The notes: generated by a model not told the origin, from the sequence alone. Positions 10,769 through 21,272 are shown, counted from the first letter of the stretch. The stretch is 64,000 nucleotides of DNA from Rhizobium sp. CF122 (GCF_000282035.1 NZ_AKKA01000009.1:100105-164104), one strand, 5' to 3'. Program-made: numbers and translations.

Positions 10769-11935
10769 ATGAGCTTGTCTTTAAATCTGCCGAACACCGA
10801 CGGTTCCGCCAGCGAATACCGTCTTGTCGGGACGCCGATCGAGCGCCCGTCCGCACCGCCCAAGTTCAACCGGATTGCCTATGCGGCCGCTCACGTTGTG
10901 TCCGACCCGCGAAAGGACTTCGACCCCTGGGGTCGTCCGGCGATTGACTGGGACACAACAATCGCCTTTCGCCGGCACCTGTGGAGCCTCGGCTTCAAGA
11001 TCGCCGAAGCGATGGATACCTCCCAGCGCGGCATGGGCCTTGATTGGGACGGCGCGCGGGAACTGATCCGGCGATCGTTGGAGGAGGCTCGCACCGTTCC
11101 GGGGGCTGACCTTGCATGCGGCGCCGGCACCGATCATCTCCCTGCATCCGATGCGCGATCGATCGACGATGTCATCAAGGCGTATGAGACGCAGATCGAA
11201 TTCGTGGAAAAGAATGGCGGTCGCGCCATCATGATGGCCAGCCGCGCCCTCGCCCGCGTGGCGTCCTCTCCTGACGACTACACCAAGGTTTATGGCAGAA
11301 TTCTCTCCCAGGCCAAAGACAAGGTCGTCTTACACTGGCTCGGAGACATGTTCGATCCGAACTTAGCAGGCTACTGGGGCAGCGCGCAGTTTGAACCGGC
11401 GCTCGAGTGCGTTCTCAGGATCATCAATGAGAACAAGGAAAAGGTCGAGGGGATCAAGATTTCGCTGCTCGATAACGCCAAGGAAATACAACTGCGCAAT
11501 CGGCTTCCGGAAGGCATCCTTTGCTTCACCGGCGACGACTTCAACTATGCGGAACTGATCGAAGGCGATGGCCGCCGCTATAGCCATGCCCTGCTCGGCA
11601 TCTTCGATGCCGTTGCACCATCAGCGTCGAAGGCATTGGCCTCACTTGCAACAGGTGATGCCGCTACCTTCCGCTCGGTGATCGAGCCGACCGTTCCGCT
11701 CTCCCGCAAGATCTTCGAGGCGCCGACGCAGTACTATAAGGCCGGCGTCGTCTTCCTCGCCTGGTTGAACGGCCACCAGAGCCATTTCAGCCTTCCTGCT
11801 GGATTGCAATCGGCGCGCGGCATCAATCACTATGCCGATATTTTCCGGCTTGCCGACAAGGCAAACGTCCTCGACAAGCCAAAGCTTGCCACCGCACGCA
11901 TGAGGCATTTTATGGGTGTATTCGGCATTGAGTGA
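10769..11935 (+). CDS. DUF993 family protein (aldolase-like fold expected)
   Basis: 388-aa cytoplasmic protein of the DUF993 family, annotated elsewhere as dihydrodipicolinate-synthase-like. The start is firm: GAGGAGG precedes the ATG by 6 nt. Residues consistent with a TIM-barrel lyase are visible, such as VVLHWLGDMFDPNLAGYWG and VEGIKISLLDNAKE, where the lysine in GIKIS sits where a Schiff-base lysine would be expected. It diverges from the LacI/Gfo-Idh-MocA operon, and a good operator stands before it. A lyase splitting a sugar-derived keto acid would fit the aldehyde dehydrogenase and CoA genes across the way, but that role is inference. Confidence 0.85.
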   Translation: MSLSLNLPNTDGSASEYRLVGTPIERPSAPPKFNRIAYAAAHVVSDPRKDFDPWGRPAIDWDTTIAFRRHLWSLGFKIAEAMDTSQRGMGLDWDGARELIRRSLEEARTVPGADLACGAGTDHLPASDARSIDDVIKAYETQIEFVEKNGGRAIMMASRALARVASSPDDYTKVYGRILSQAKDKVVLHWLGDMFDPNLAGYWGSAQFEPALECVLRIINENKEKVEGIKISLLDNAKEIQLRNRLPEGILCFTGDDFNYAELIEGDGRRYSHALLGIFDAVAPSASKALASLATGDAATFRSVIEPTVPLSRKIFEAPTQYYKAGVVFLAWLNGHQSHFSLPAGLQSARGINHYADIFRLADKANVLDKPKLATARMRHFMGVFGIE

Positions 11936-12168
11936 ACCGCCGAGGAAGGCGAGCACGTTTTGACCTATGCGGCTCATGTCGCCTCGGGGCAAGTTTTCTC
12001 CGAGGCGGCTCAAGCATCCATCGAAGCAGCTCAACTGCCTGTGAGCGCGTCGTTATGCCTAGTAGCTGCAGGGCCGGTGATTGAAACAAACTGAAAAATT
12101 AGTGCGTCCTGGTGGCCCGTCAGGTAGAACGGAACCGGGCTCGCTGAAGTATAAGCAGCGCTATAGCC

Positions 12169-12870
12169 TCATTTGCTGGATATTGTCGTCTTCACAGTCG
12201 GCCTCGCTCCACCACGAATGAACGCAAGCGAGTAATGGGTCGCTGCGGCAAGCAGACCGACGATCGCTCCGTAGTTCAAGAAGAAACCCAGTGTGGACTC
12301 GTTGAAGTCCCACATATCAAGGCTGTAGGTCAGCACCAGCTTCGATCCGAATGTCATCTCAGCCCAGCTTTTGATCCCCCAGAGTGAAACCGCCGTAGCC
12401 GCAAGGCGGAGCGACCATGTGCAGACCGGGTTGGCATCCCTGATACCAAACACCGCGCGACAGGTGTTCATGATTACGCCCCATCGTGTCCCAAGGTGGA
12501 CAGAGACAATGAACAACAGCCAGTATGCCGCGAACATATGCACCTCACGCATGGCGAAGGCTCCATCAAGCGCCAGGAAGGTGAACAAGTCACGGGAGAT
12601 CAGCACGCTTGTAACCAGCATGATCGTCATCACCAGCTTGAGAACCGCGATCGTGATGATGTTGAGCCACCGCACGCCATCGTACTTCCCTCTAGCGACG
12701 CGCCCGTACCAGAGCCGGTTGAAGACGTTATGGCCGATCACGAGCGTGAATAGCACCATGCCGAATACCTCGTGCGCGAAGTTCTCCAGCCACCAGTAGG
12801 CCAGGCACGCGATAATCAGCGACAACGCAACAAAATCGAGGAGCAGGCGGAAACGGAACATCAGATTCAT
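12169..12870 (-). CDS. DUF4405 membrane protein, cytochrome b561-like
   Basis: 233-aa inner-membrane protein with about five or six hydrophobic segments. Histidines lie in transmembrane positions suited to haem ligation: ENFAHEVFG, VIGHNVFN, MREVHMFAAY and IVSVHLGTRW. This pattern fits the DUF4405 family, thought to be b-type haem proteins that pass electrons across the membrane. Its start overlaps the cytochrome P460 stop by 4 nt, so the two are coupled and probably exchange electrons. Haem content and direction of electron flow are inferred. No regulator is seen for this unit. Confidence 0.75.
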   Translation of the reverse strand: MNLMFRFRLLLDFVALSLIIACLAYWWLENFAHEVFGMVLFTLVIGHNVFNRLWYGRVARGKYDGVRWLNIITIAVLKLVMTIMLVTSVLISRDLFTFLALDGAFAMREVHMFAAYWLLFIVSVHLGTRWGVIMNTCRAVFGIRDANPVCTWSLRLAATAVSLWGIKSWAEMTFGSKLVLTYSLDMWDFNESTLGFFLNYGAIVGLLAAATHYSLAFIRGGARPTVKTTISSK

Positions 12871-13340
12871 TCGAACTCGAATCTGCGGATGTCATTGAAG
12901 GTGTACAGGAAGTCCCTGTCAGACCTGGAGCTATGGCATCGCTGGCAGCGCGCCGTGTTCTCGGCCATGTTAATGGTCCCGTCGGGCTTGAACCATTGGA
13001 ACTGCCAATCGCCAGTTCTGCGCTCTTCGCCGTAGTCGTTACCCCAGCCGGAACGCTTCTCCATGACGAAATAGCGGTAGATGTCCCCGTCGCGGTAGTC
13101 GACCAACACGAAATGAGTGCCGTCGGGTATGGCCTGTCCGTTCTTCACGGCTTCGATTGCCTCCCGTGTTGTCATGATGTGCTCGGTGACTTCGCCCCGG
13201 GTCACGGTCGTATAGTGCACGAGACTGTCGATGTCCGGCATCGTCGCTCGATTTGGTTCGGCATCGACCTGCCAGCCGGCAAGAACGATCGCACCCACCA
13301 CCGAGGCGAGAAGCGGAAGACGAAGGATGAATTTGCGCAC
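12867..13340 (-). CDS. Cytochrome P460-family protein
   Basis: 157-aa exported c-type cytochrome. A signal peptide is present (MRKFILRLPLLASVVGAIVLAGWQVDA) and one haem-attachment motif, CQRCH, near residue 135. The central region (HFVLVDYRDGDIYRYFVMEKR) fits the P460 beta-sheet fold. Known P460 proteins oxidise hydroxylamine or bind NO through a lysine-crosslinked haem; whether the crosslinking lysine is present cannot be decided here. It is coupled to the DUF4405 membrane protein and lies 32 nt after the exported CMD-fold gene. The group looks like a periplasmic redox module. Confidence 0.8.
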   Translation of the reverse strand: MRKFILRLPLLASVVGAIVLAGWQVDAEPNRATMPDIDSLVHYTTVTRGEVTEHIMTTREAIEAVKNGQAIPDGTHFVLVDYRDGDIYRYFVMEKRSGWGNDYGEERRTGDWQFQWFKPDGTINMAENTARCQRCHSSRSDRDFLYTFNDIRRFEFE

Positions 13341-13372
13341 GAGTGAGGAGCCCTTGCTGGTTAGAGCGACGG

Positions 13373-13789
13373 TTAATCGGCCGCGAAGACTTCTTTTGCG
13401 ACGGCAACCGCCGAGACTGCGTTCGGCCAGCCGGCATAGAACGCGAGATGGGTGATCGCCTCGGTCAACTCCTGTTCGGTGACGCCGTTCGTGCGTGCGA
13501 TCGCAAGGTGGGACCTAAGCTGATCCGGGCGGTTCATCGCTACCAGCGCCGCGACGGTTATGAGGCTGCGGTCCCGCTTCGAAAGTTCAGGCCGCTCCCA
13601 TATGTCGCCGTACAGGACGTTGTCCGTTAGTTCCGCCAGCTTGGGCGCGGTCGCACCCATCAGTTGTTGTGCTCTTGTCGGCATGGTCTCGTCCTCTTTT
13701 TCGGTTGGGGATTGGGCGCAAACCACGCCCGGGAGTGCCGTCACGACAATGGCTAACGTCAGGCACGCGTTGACGAGTAGATGCCTCAT
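13373..13789 (-). CDS. Exported carboxymuconolactone decarboxylase-family protein
   Basis: 138-aa protein with a signal peptide (MRHLLVNACLTLAIVVTALP) before a CMD domain. The core reads YGDIWERPELSKRDRSLITV and is followed by LRSHLAIARTNGVTEQELTE and HLAFYAGWPNAVSA, all typical of the YurZ-like subgroup. The usual CxxC of AhpD-type members is absent. I chose ATG 13789 because GGAGACCCAAC precedes it. CMD proteins are normally cytoplasmic, so the signal peptide is notable. It lies between an exported hydrolase and a cytochrome P460 gene in the same direction, suggesting the whole unit acts in the periplasm. Confidence 0.85.
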   Translation of the reverse strand: MRHLLVNACLTLAIVVTALPGVVCAQSPTEKEDETMPTRAQQLMGATAPKLAELTDNVLYGDIWERPELSKRDRSLITVAALVAMNRPDQLRSHLAIARTNGVTEQELTEAITHLAFYAGWPNAVSAVAVAKEVFAAD

Positions 13790-13837
13790 GTTGGGTCTCC
13801 GGGATTGAGATGTCGGGTCGCGGTCAAGCGGCAACGT

Positions 13838-14935
13838 TCAGTCGAGCTTCTTTTCCTTGAGGAATGCCGACACCTGGTCGGCGATTTCGACGTTGTTCAG
13901 ATCGGAAAACATGAAGTGCGTGTTCCCGCGGATGCCGATTTCGGGGAGATGGACGAGCTTGGCGTCTCCCCCGAGCTTGTTGACGGCAGCGACCCAGAGT
14001 TTGGCCATCGCGAGTCGGACCCGCCAGTTGTCCCGACCGCGCTCCGTTGTGGGCTCTGTCGGGAAGTTGTCCCCGTAGTAGATGATGATCGGCAAGCGGG
14101 TCAGCTTCTCGAAGTCCGCGACAGACACCGTCTCTGGCGACAACGTGCCCGCTGCACTTGGCATCGGCGCAGGCACCTCGCCCTCCGGGAATATGAAACC
14201 GCTGCCTGGCTCGAAAGCGACGATACCTTTGACGTTTTGGGTCTTGATCGCCGTCAGCCAGCCGGGTCCGCCGCCTTGCGAATGCGTGATGAGGATGCCG
14301 GGTCCGATCTTGTCGAAGAGTGCCGCCATTGCATCCGAAATCACTCCTGCGTCGTAGGGCCCGGTATTCGGCGTGACGAGTCGGAAGAATTGGTCGAGAG
14401 CCGCCGGGTTCCGGTCGAACTGAACGCCCTCGAAGAAGTTCGGCCATTTGCCCAGCCGGAACTGATCGAAAAAGAGCTGGTCGTAAGGCGTCGGCTCGAT
14501 GGTCGTCGCGACGGTGCTGTTGCCAGCCCGACCACGCCGGGGCTGATCGACGAGATATACGGGAAAGCCGCGGCGCAGGAATATGTTTTGAAAGCCCTCG
14601 CGGCCGTCCGGCGTCGTCTCCCAGCTTCGCGCTGATTGGTAGGCACCGTGCAGCATGACGATCGGCATCGGCCTCGCGTTCTCCGGTATCTGGTAGAAAG
14701 CGTAGAGGTGATCCCCGTGCAGGCTCTGGCCTTCCGCGGTCGGCGCGTTGTTGTTGTAGGTTCCGGGCATAGCCGCTACCTTGCCGCCTACCGCAAAGCT
14801 GCCCTGTCTGTGTATGATAAGAGGACCAGCCTGATCCGCTGTCTGGCTCAATGCTCCGGTCATGCCGACTTGCAACGACAGCAGCAGAAGTAGAGCGAGC
14901 TTAGTAAGACGTGTTTTCACGATATCCATCCCCAT
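13838..14935 (-). CDS. Exported alpha/beta hydrolase
   Basis: About 365-aa secreted hydrolase. A signal peptide is likely (KLALLLLLSLQVGMTGALS). The nucleophile elbow is ITHSQGGGPG with serine in HSQGG; the acid may be the aspartate in IIYYGDNFP, and the catalytic histidine is probably in GNTHFMFSD. An oxyanion-region motif MLHGAYQSARSWE is upstream. The start is uncertain between ATG 14935 and ATG 14929; longer versions would bury the signal peptide. It is first in a minus-strand group with the CMD, P460 and DUF4405 genes. The substrate is unknown, probably an ester or lactone. Confidence 0.82.
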   Translation of the reverse strand: MGMDIVKTRLTKLALLLLLSLQVGMTGALSQTADQAGPLIIHRQGSFAVGGKVAAMPGTYNNNAPTAEGQSLHGDHLYAFYQIPENARPMPIVMLHGAYQSARSWETTPDGREGFQNIFLRRGFPVYLVDQPRRGRAGNSTVATTIEPTPYDQLFFDQFRLGKWPNFFEGVQFDRNPAALDQFFRLVTPNTGPYDAGVISDAMAALFDKIGPGILITHSQGGGPGWLTAIKTQNVKGIVAFEPGSGFIFPEGEVPAPMPSAAGTLSPETVSVADFEKLTRLPIIIYYGDNFPTEPTTERGRDNWRVRLAMAKLWVAAVNKLGGDAKLVHLPEIGIRGNTHFMFSDLNNVEIADQVSAFLKEKKLD

Positions 14936-15073
14936 GGCGCTATGTGGGAAGGGTACGCCAGCAACCATGGGCTGATTAGGTGGCGAAAATCGCATGAAGC
15001 CATTAGCAAGGCTTATTAATCAAAAATCGTTTATCGGAATGTGATCTGAAACTCGCGATTTTCGAGGCGGATG

Positions 15074-16306
15074 TCATGCGTGAACGCTTGAAAGTACTTC
15101 GTCTGCAGCTCTCAAGCCGCTTTGAAACGCTCCATGCGCCGTAGAAAAGTCCCTCGGATCGGTGGCCTCGCCTGCGAAGAAAATCCGTCCATCGAATGAA
15201 CGGGCTAACTGGCGACGAGCATCGCTCTGACCAGGGAGCGCGTGGCTGTAGGCACCGCCGACCGATGGAGTGGATGTCCAGTTCGAACACACAAGCGGGC
15301 GAAGGTTATTCCTTACTTCAAAACCAAAGAGATGCGCGAGTTCGCCGATCGCACCAGCAAACGCAATGTCTGGCCCAGCATCCACCGCCTCCTTGGCAGA
15401 GGCTCCGCCGAGGAAGCATTCGATAACAGGCCAGCCGAAAGGTCGGATGTAGTAGGCTCCGGTCCTTGCGTCTCGCGGATCACCTAGCACGAGCGTTTCT
15501 GCCTCGAATGGGCTGCTGCCTGAGACTTCGAGAAACAGTTTTTCGTTGTAGCCGAGCGGAAGGGACGCCGCAGCGTTCCGCCACGGATCGAGGCCCGAGG
15601 GCCACCTGATGGTGTCGCCCGCGAGAATGTTTGTCGAACAAGTCACCACGACCCGTTCCGCATTGATGGTCCCGAATGCCGTTGTCAAACCGACTTTGCG
15701 ATCGGCAACCGAAACCGCCTCCACGGGTGTCGCGAGAAAGAGTTCGGCCTTAGCGGGAATAGCAGAACTGACCAGGGTGCCATACCCTTCGCGGATCCGG
15801 TAGTCGATGTGGCTGGACGCTTCATCGTAGGAGAGGTAGTCGCGGACGGAAATACGTTCCAACCCGTCGCCGCTCGTGAAGCCGCTCAGAGCCTCAATAT
15901 AGCCGGTCCATTCGCCGTCTTCCAAAGCGTCTGAAGCAGAGTCACTTTCGGGCGAGCGCTCGGAAATGCGTTGGTACCAAGCCGTGTAGGCACCCCGCGC
16001 GGCCTGTTGCTCAGGTGGAGAGAAGCCGAGGTTGCGAAACTGAGTTCCCCAAGCGGGAGGGCTCCGATCAACAGATAGTCCTGCCTCCACCGCGATCTCG
16101 GTCCACGGGTTTCGATCCGCCGAATGGAGCCATCCGCATCCAAGATCAAGCCGTAGCCCTGCGGCCAAACTTGTGTAAGCCCGTCCTCCGCTTCGAGGCA
16201 GAGCCTCCAGGATAGTGACCGACAGACCAGCCCCTGAAAGTCTTCGAGCGGCTGCGACCCCTGCCGCTCCGGCACCCAAAATAATCACGTCGGCGTCTTG
16301 AACCAT
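15074..16306 (-). CDS. FAD-dependent amine oxidase family protein
   Basis: 410-aa flavoprotein of the monoamine-oxidase fold. The N-terminal dinucleotide motif is intact (VIILGAGAAGVAAARRL), followed by SGGRAYT of the second FAD-binding segment, and a C-terminal FAD motif (RIFFAGEATDPRDFSTAHGA). There is no signal peptide, so the enzyme is cytoplasmic. It would oxidise an amine to an imine/aldehyde with release of hydrogen peroxide, although related enzymes act on polyamines or other substrates. It stands between the periplasmic redox group and a LysR gene, all on the minus strand, with wide gaps, so it is probably its own transcription unit. Confidence 0.85.
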   Translation of the reverse strand: MVQDADVIILGAGAAGVAAARRLSGAGLSVTILEALPRSGGRAYTSLAAGLRLDLGCGWLHSADRNPWTEIAVEAGLSVDRSPPAWGTQFRNLGFSPPEQQAARGAYTAWYQRISERSPESDSASDALEDGEWTGYIEALSGFTSGDGLERISVRDYLSYDEASSHIDYRIREGYGTLVSSAIPAKAELFLATPVEAVSVADRKVGLTTAFGTINAERVVVTCSTNILAGDTIRWPSGLDPWRNAAASLPLGYNEKLFLEVSGSSPFEAETLVLGDPRDARTGAYYIRPFGWPVIECFLGGASAKEAVDAGPDIAFAGAIGELAHLFGFEVRNNLRPLVCSNWTSTPSVGGAYSHALPGQSDARRQLARSFDGRIFFAGEATDPRDFSTAHGAFQSGLRAADEVLSSVHA

Positions 16307-16450
16307 GCTCTATCCTTCCGCGTCGGCGGCGCAGCATCAGGGTACCGCCTCAATTCAATGAAGGCATTCTAGTGGAACACCAGGCATTCGTTTAGGTATC
16401 GAATAGTGCTTGTGGCCATGTCTGGAATTCATGAATGTGGTTCGCCCGGC

Positions 16451-17344
16451 TCAGTCTTTGAAACGAAGCGCGTCCACCACCAATGCGAAAGCGGGAGAGG
16501 CATGGCGTCGGTTCGGATAGTACAGGTGGTATCCTGGAAACGGCGGACACCAGTCCTCTAGCACCCTGATCAACTCGCCCTTTTCGAGATGGTCCACGAC
16601 CTGGTCTTCAGGAATGTACGTAAGGCCGAGGCCGCGCAGTGCCGCGTCCCGCCGCATCGCGAGATTGTTGAATACCAGCTGCCCCTCCACCCGCACCCGG
16701 AGTTCGCGCCCGTCCTTTTCGAACTCCCATGCGAATATGTTGCCATGTGTCGGGAGCCGCATGTTGATGCAGTTGTGTTCCGTCAGGTCCTGAGGCGTTT
16801 CCGGCCAGAGGTGCTCCCGGAAGTAAGAAGGGGCCCCGACGACCGCCATTCGCATTTCCGGGCTGATGCGGACGGCGATCATATCCTTGGCGACCTGCTC
16901 TCCCAAGCGAACGCCCGCGTCGAAACGTTCTGCGACGATGTCAGTGAGGCCGTAGTCGACGATGATTTCGACCGTAACATCGGGGTTATCAGGCAGGATT
17001 TTCTCCAGTGCGGGCGCAAGAACCGAGATCGCTGCATGCTCGCCGGTGGTGATACGGATGGTGCCCGTCGGCCTATCGCGCATTTCGCCCAATGCCGCGA
17101 TCTCAGCCTGAATTTCCTCGAAACGTGGGCCTGCTGTCTCCAGAAGACGCTGCCCTGCCTCTGTGGGCGACACACGCCGCGTGGTTCTTGTCAAAAGTCT
17201 GATGCCCAGCCTCTCCTCCAGTCCGCGGATGGTTTGGCTCAATGCTGACTGGGAAACGCCGAGTTTGACAGCGGCTTTCGTAAAGCTTTCCTCACGGGCG
17301 ACGGTGACGAAGGCAACGAGGTCGTTGAAGTTTTCCTGCGGCAT
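16451..17344 (-). CDS. LysR-family transcriptional regulator
   Basis: 297-aa regulator with the typical winged helix-turn-helix (SFTKAAVKLGVSQSALSQTI, then LEERLGIRLLTRTTRRVSPT) and a C-terminal effector domain. It diverges from the MFS/aldo-keto reductase/ApbE operon with 118 bp between starts, the classic layout for a LysR regulator and its target. Activation of that operon by a small-molecule inducer is the expected role, inferred from position. Confidence 0.92.
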   Translation of the reverse strand: MPQENFNDLVAFVTVAREESFTKAAVKLGVSQSALSQTIRGLEERLGIRLLTRTTRRVSPTEAGQRLLETAGPRFEEIQAEIAALGEMRDRPTGTIRITTGEHAAISVLAPALEKILPDNPDVTVEIIVDYGLTDIVAERFDAGVRLGEQVAKDMIAVRISPEMRMAVVGAPSYFREHLWPETPQDLTEHNCINMRLPTHGNIFAWEFEKDGRELRVRVEGQLVFNNLAMRRDAALRGLGLTYIPEDQVVDHLEKGELIRVLEDWCPPFPGYHLYYPNRRHASPAFALVVDALRFKD

Positions 17345-17462
17345 TCATTAGCGGTCCTTATAGCTTCATCCCGATTACTGCATCTAATCGGAAGGATCGA
17401 CAAGGGCTAAGTTTCCATCATCAGCGCAGCCTCGCTGGGAGGACGGCTCTGCAAATCGCCAG

Positions 17463-18920
17463 ATGGAAACAGCCATGCCAGACGTTCGACCAGCCGCCTC
17501 CAATCCAAATAAATCCGCCATTCTCGCGATCATATTGATTAGCTACGTGATGATTGTCCTGGATCTCTCCGTGGTGCTCACGGGCCTGCCCAAAATTCAT
17601 CACGAACTCGGTTTCTCGGATGCAAGCCTCGCGTGGGTGCAGAGCGCCTATACCCTGGCGTTCGGTGGCTTCCTCCTCCTTGGGGCACGAGCTGGCGATA
17701 TTCTTGGCCGACGCCGCATGTTCATTGTCGGGATGGCGATCTTTACGGTCGCCTCGGTTGCCATCGGTGCCTCGCAGTCGTCCCCATGGATGTTGTCCTG
17801 GCGTGCGATCCAGGGACTAGGCTCTTCAATCGTCGCTCCCTCCACACTTGCGCTGCTGCAAACGAACTTCGAGGATGGCGAGGAACGGACACGCGCGGTA
17901 TCCTATTACAGCGCGGCCGCAGGAGTTTCCGCAACGGTCGGCCTCATTGCGGGCGGCCTGCTGGCCGATTGGCTGTCCTGGCGCGTGGGCTTTTTGATCA
18001 ACCTGCCGATCGGGATCGCAATGATCTTCGCTTCGCGCACCTACATCACTGAGACAGAGCAACGTCCCGGCAAACTGGACGCCCCTGGTGCCATAGCGTC
18101 GACGCTCGGCATGAGCGGACTGGTCTACGGTTTCATACGGTCGGCCCAGCATGGTTGGGACCTGGTAACGTTCGCTTTGATTATCGCAGCTACCGTATTG
18201 CTGACGCTCTTCGTCCGCATCGAAAACCACGCCGCGCAGCCGATCCTGCCGCTCCGCCTGTTTGCCGACGCGGAGCGCTCGGGAGCTTACGCGGCGCGTG
18301 TCCTTTACCTCGGAGCGATGGTCGGTTTTTTCTTCTTCACGACGCTATACCTTCAGGAAGTCGCGGGCTTCCGCCCTGCGCTCACCGGCCTCGCCTTCGT
18401 GCCGGCGACGATGCTTCACGTTCCCTTTGCCATCGTCGTGCCTCGCCTCATACGCCGCTTCGGCCGCAATGCGATCCTCCTTGTCGGAATGGTCATCGGG
18501 ATCGTCGCGATGGCATGGCTCAGCCGTGCGGGCGTCGGATCGAACTACTGGACGACAGTGGCGTTGCCAATGGTGCTGATCGGCGTGAGCCAGGGCCTCA
18601 CTCTCAGCCCGTTGACATCGTCGGGCGTCGCCAGGGTTTCCACCGAAGATGCAGGTGCTGCGTCCGGCGCTGTCAACGTCGCTCACCAAATGGGAAGCTC
18701 GGTCGGCCTGAGCGTTCTGATCGCGATTGCCGCGGTGGGGTCGGTCGGCCTGACAGGTACCGAACTAACCGCATACCGGGCTTCTCATGCGTTCGACGCC
18801 GGTACGGTGATGCTGATATTCGCGCTGGTCGTGGCTGTGACCACCATCGTGCCGGCCGCATCTCGTCAACAGTCTGACGCCCACGAAGCTGAATCCTTGG
18901 CCGCCGAGAGCGCGGCATAA
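17463..18920 (+). CDS. MFS transporter (DHA2-like drug exporter)
   Basis: 485-aa inner-membrane transporter with about fourteen hydrophobic segments. Motif A is present after the second helix (GARAGDILGRRRMF), and the antiporter motif region reads SWRAIQGLGSSIVAPSTLAL. Members export drugs or toxic small molecules using the proton gradient. It is the first gene of a plus-strand operon with two aldo/keto reductases, ApbE and an FMN-binding protein, and diverges from a LysR gene. The start is uncertain between ATG 17463 and ATG 17475 (GGAAACAGCC precedes the latter). The cargo is unknown. Confidence 0.9.
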   Translation: METAMPDVRPAASNPNKSAILAIILISYVMIVLDLSVVLTGLPKIHHELGFSDASLAWVQSAYTLAFGGFLLLGARAGDILGRRRMFIVGMAIFTVASVAIGASQSSPWMLSWRAIQGLGSSIVAPSTLALLQTNFEDGEERTRAVSYYSAAAGVSATVGLIAGGLLADWLSWRVGFLINLPIGIAMIFASRTYITETEQRPGKLDAPGAIASTLGMSGLVYGFIRSAQHGWDLVTFALIIAATVLLTLFVRIENHAAQPILPLRLFADAERSGAYAARVLYLGAMVGFFFFTTLYLQEVAGFRPALTGLAFVPATMLHVPFAIVVPRLIRRFGRNAILLVGMVIGIVAMAWLSRAGVGSNYWTTVALPMVLIGVSQGLTLSPLTSSGVARVSTEDAGAASGAVNVAHQMGSSVGLSVLIAIAAVGSVGLTGTELTAYRASHAFDAGTVMLIFALVVAVTTIVPAASRQQSDAHEAESLAAESAA

Positions 18921-18984
18921 CTCAAGGAGATAAGCGAATGAATTTCCCGCACATCTGGCCGCCCGTGTCGGCAAGCAACCATAG

Positions 18985-19983
<999 letters not shown>

Positions 19984-19997
19984 GGTTGGAGTTTCCG

Positions 19998-20876
19998 ATG
20001 TCCCGGTTCGAATTCGATGCGATCGGCACCTCCTGCGAAATCGACACGCCGACGCCGCTGTGTCACCAGACCCGGCGGCAAATCCTCGAACTCGTCGAAC
20101 GGTTCGACAGGAACTATTCGAGGTTCCGCGACGACTCGTTGATCACGAAGATCGCCGAGGCTGAGCACGGCGGCACGTTCGTTTTTCCGGCTGGGGCCGC
20201 GCAGATGTTCGACCTCTACGACCGGCTTCACAAGATAACCGGAGGCGGCCTCGATCCCCTCGTCGGACGCGATCTGGAGCTTCTGGGCTACGATCGTCGA
20301 TACTCGCTTGTGCCGCAGCCAGCGGAAGTGTCGACTTATGCAAGCAAGCGCACGAGCTGGGGCAGCGACGTTTTCCGCCAGGGCTCGACGCTGATCACTC
20401 GAAGTCCGCTTTTGATCGACCTTGGCGCGGTAGGCAAAGGCCATCTCGTCGACCTGATCTCAGGTGTTTTGGGGGTGAGAGGCCTCGAAGACTTTGTCGT
20501 CGATGGCAGCGGCGACATGCTGCATCGCGGAGAAGCGGCGCTCGGTGTCGGACTTGAGCATCCGTTTGATCCTACGAAGGTGGTGGGCGTCGCCCACCTC
20601 CGAGACGCCTCGCTTTGCGCCTCGGCGGTCAATCGCCGGAAATGGGGAGACAACCTTCATCATATCTTGGATGCCAGGACCGGAAGGCCCGTGAAGGACG
20701 TGGTTGCTACATGGGTCGTTGCGAAGGATGCCGCGACGGCAGACGGGCTGGCCACGGCGCTTTTCGTCGTTCCTGCCTCCCGGCTGGTGCCAAGCTTCGA
20801 CTTCTCCTTCGTTCGGATGTTCGCCGATGGCCGTGCTGAGGTGTCCGACAATTTCGACGGCGAAGCCTTCACCTGA
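19998..20876 (+). CDS. apbE: FAD:protein FMN transferase (ApbE family)
   Basis: 292-aa flavin transferase that attaches FMN covalently to a Ser/Thr of exported FMN-binding domains. Family motifs are visible: MSRFEFDAIGTSCEI at the N-terminus, LIDLGAVGKGHLVD, FVVDGSGDMLH, HHILDARTGRPVKD and DAATADGLATALFV. No clear signal peptide is seen, which is unusual since many ApbE proteins are exported lipoproteins. I chose ATG 19998 over a TTG at 19986 because GGAG lies 6-9 nt upstream. It is immediately followed, 12 nt on, by an FMN-binding-domain gene, its evident substrate. Confidence 0.9.
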   Translation: MSRFEFDAIGTSCEIDTPTPLCHQTRRQILELVERFDRNYSRFRDDSLITKIAEAEHGGTFVFPAGAAQMFDLYDRLHKITGGGLDPLVGRDLELLGYDRRYSLVPQPAEVSTYASKRTSWGSDVFRQGSTLITRSPLLIDLGAVGKGHLVDLISGVLGVRGLEDFVVDGSGDMLHRGEAALGVGLEHPFDPTKVVGVAHLRDASLCASAVNRRKWGDNLHHILDARTGRPVKDVVATWVVAKDAATADGLATALFVVPASRLVPSFDFSFVRMFADGRAEVSDNFDGEAFT

Positions 20877-20888
20877 GAAAGGAACAAA

Positions 20889-21272
20889 ATGCCCCGCGAG
20901 ATCAGAAACGCGCTCGTCGCTTCGGCGCTAACCCTGATGGTGTCCTCGACGGCAGAGGCCCAAGGCGGCAAGCCCCGTCAGTATGCAGACGGCGTCTACA
21001 CAGCGACCGGGACATACGGCGGCCAGCCGTCGCATATAACCGTAAAGGTGACCCTGACTGATGGCGTGATCACCGCGGTGGAGGTCACTCCCCATGCATA
21101 TGTGCCGGAATCGTTGGAACTCCAGCGACGCTTTGCGGCGGCGGTTCCAAAGGTCGTCATAGGGCGACCGATCGATCAAGTGAACGTTGGCAAGTTGGCG
21201 GGTTCAAGCGGAACTTCGCGCGGATTCAACGACGCCATAGGCCAGATCAAGCGCCAGGCGGCTCGTCGGTGA
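20889..21272 (+). CDS. Exported FMN-binding domain protein
   Basis: 127-aa periplasmic flavoprotein. A signal peptide (RNALVASALTLMVSSTAEAQ) precedes a single FMN_bind domain starting QYADGVYTATGTYGG. The likely flavinylation site is in KLAGSSGTSRGFNDAI, which matches the SGxS/T..GF form of the motif. The neighbouring ApbE would attach FMN by a phosphoester bond. It is followed within 52 nt by a Tat-exported aldo/keto reductase, so this small flavoprotein may pass electrons to it. No membrane anchor is visible. Confidence 0.87.
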   Translation: MPREIRNALVASALTLMVSSTAEAQGGKPRQYADGVYTATGTYGGQPSHITVKVTLTDGVITAVEVTPHAYVPESLELQRRFAAAVPKVVIGRPIDQVNVGKLAGSSGTSRGFNDAIGQIKRQAARR

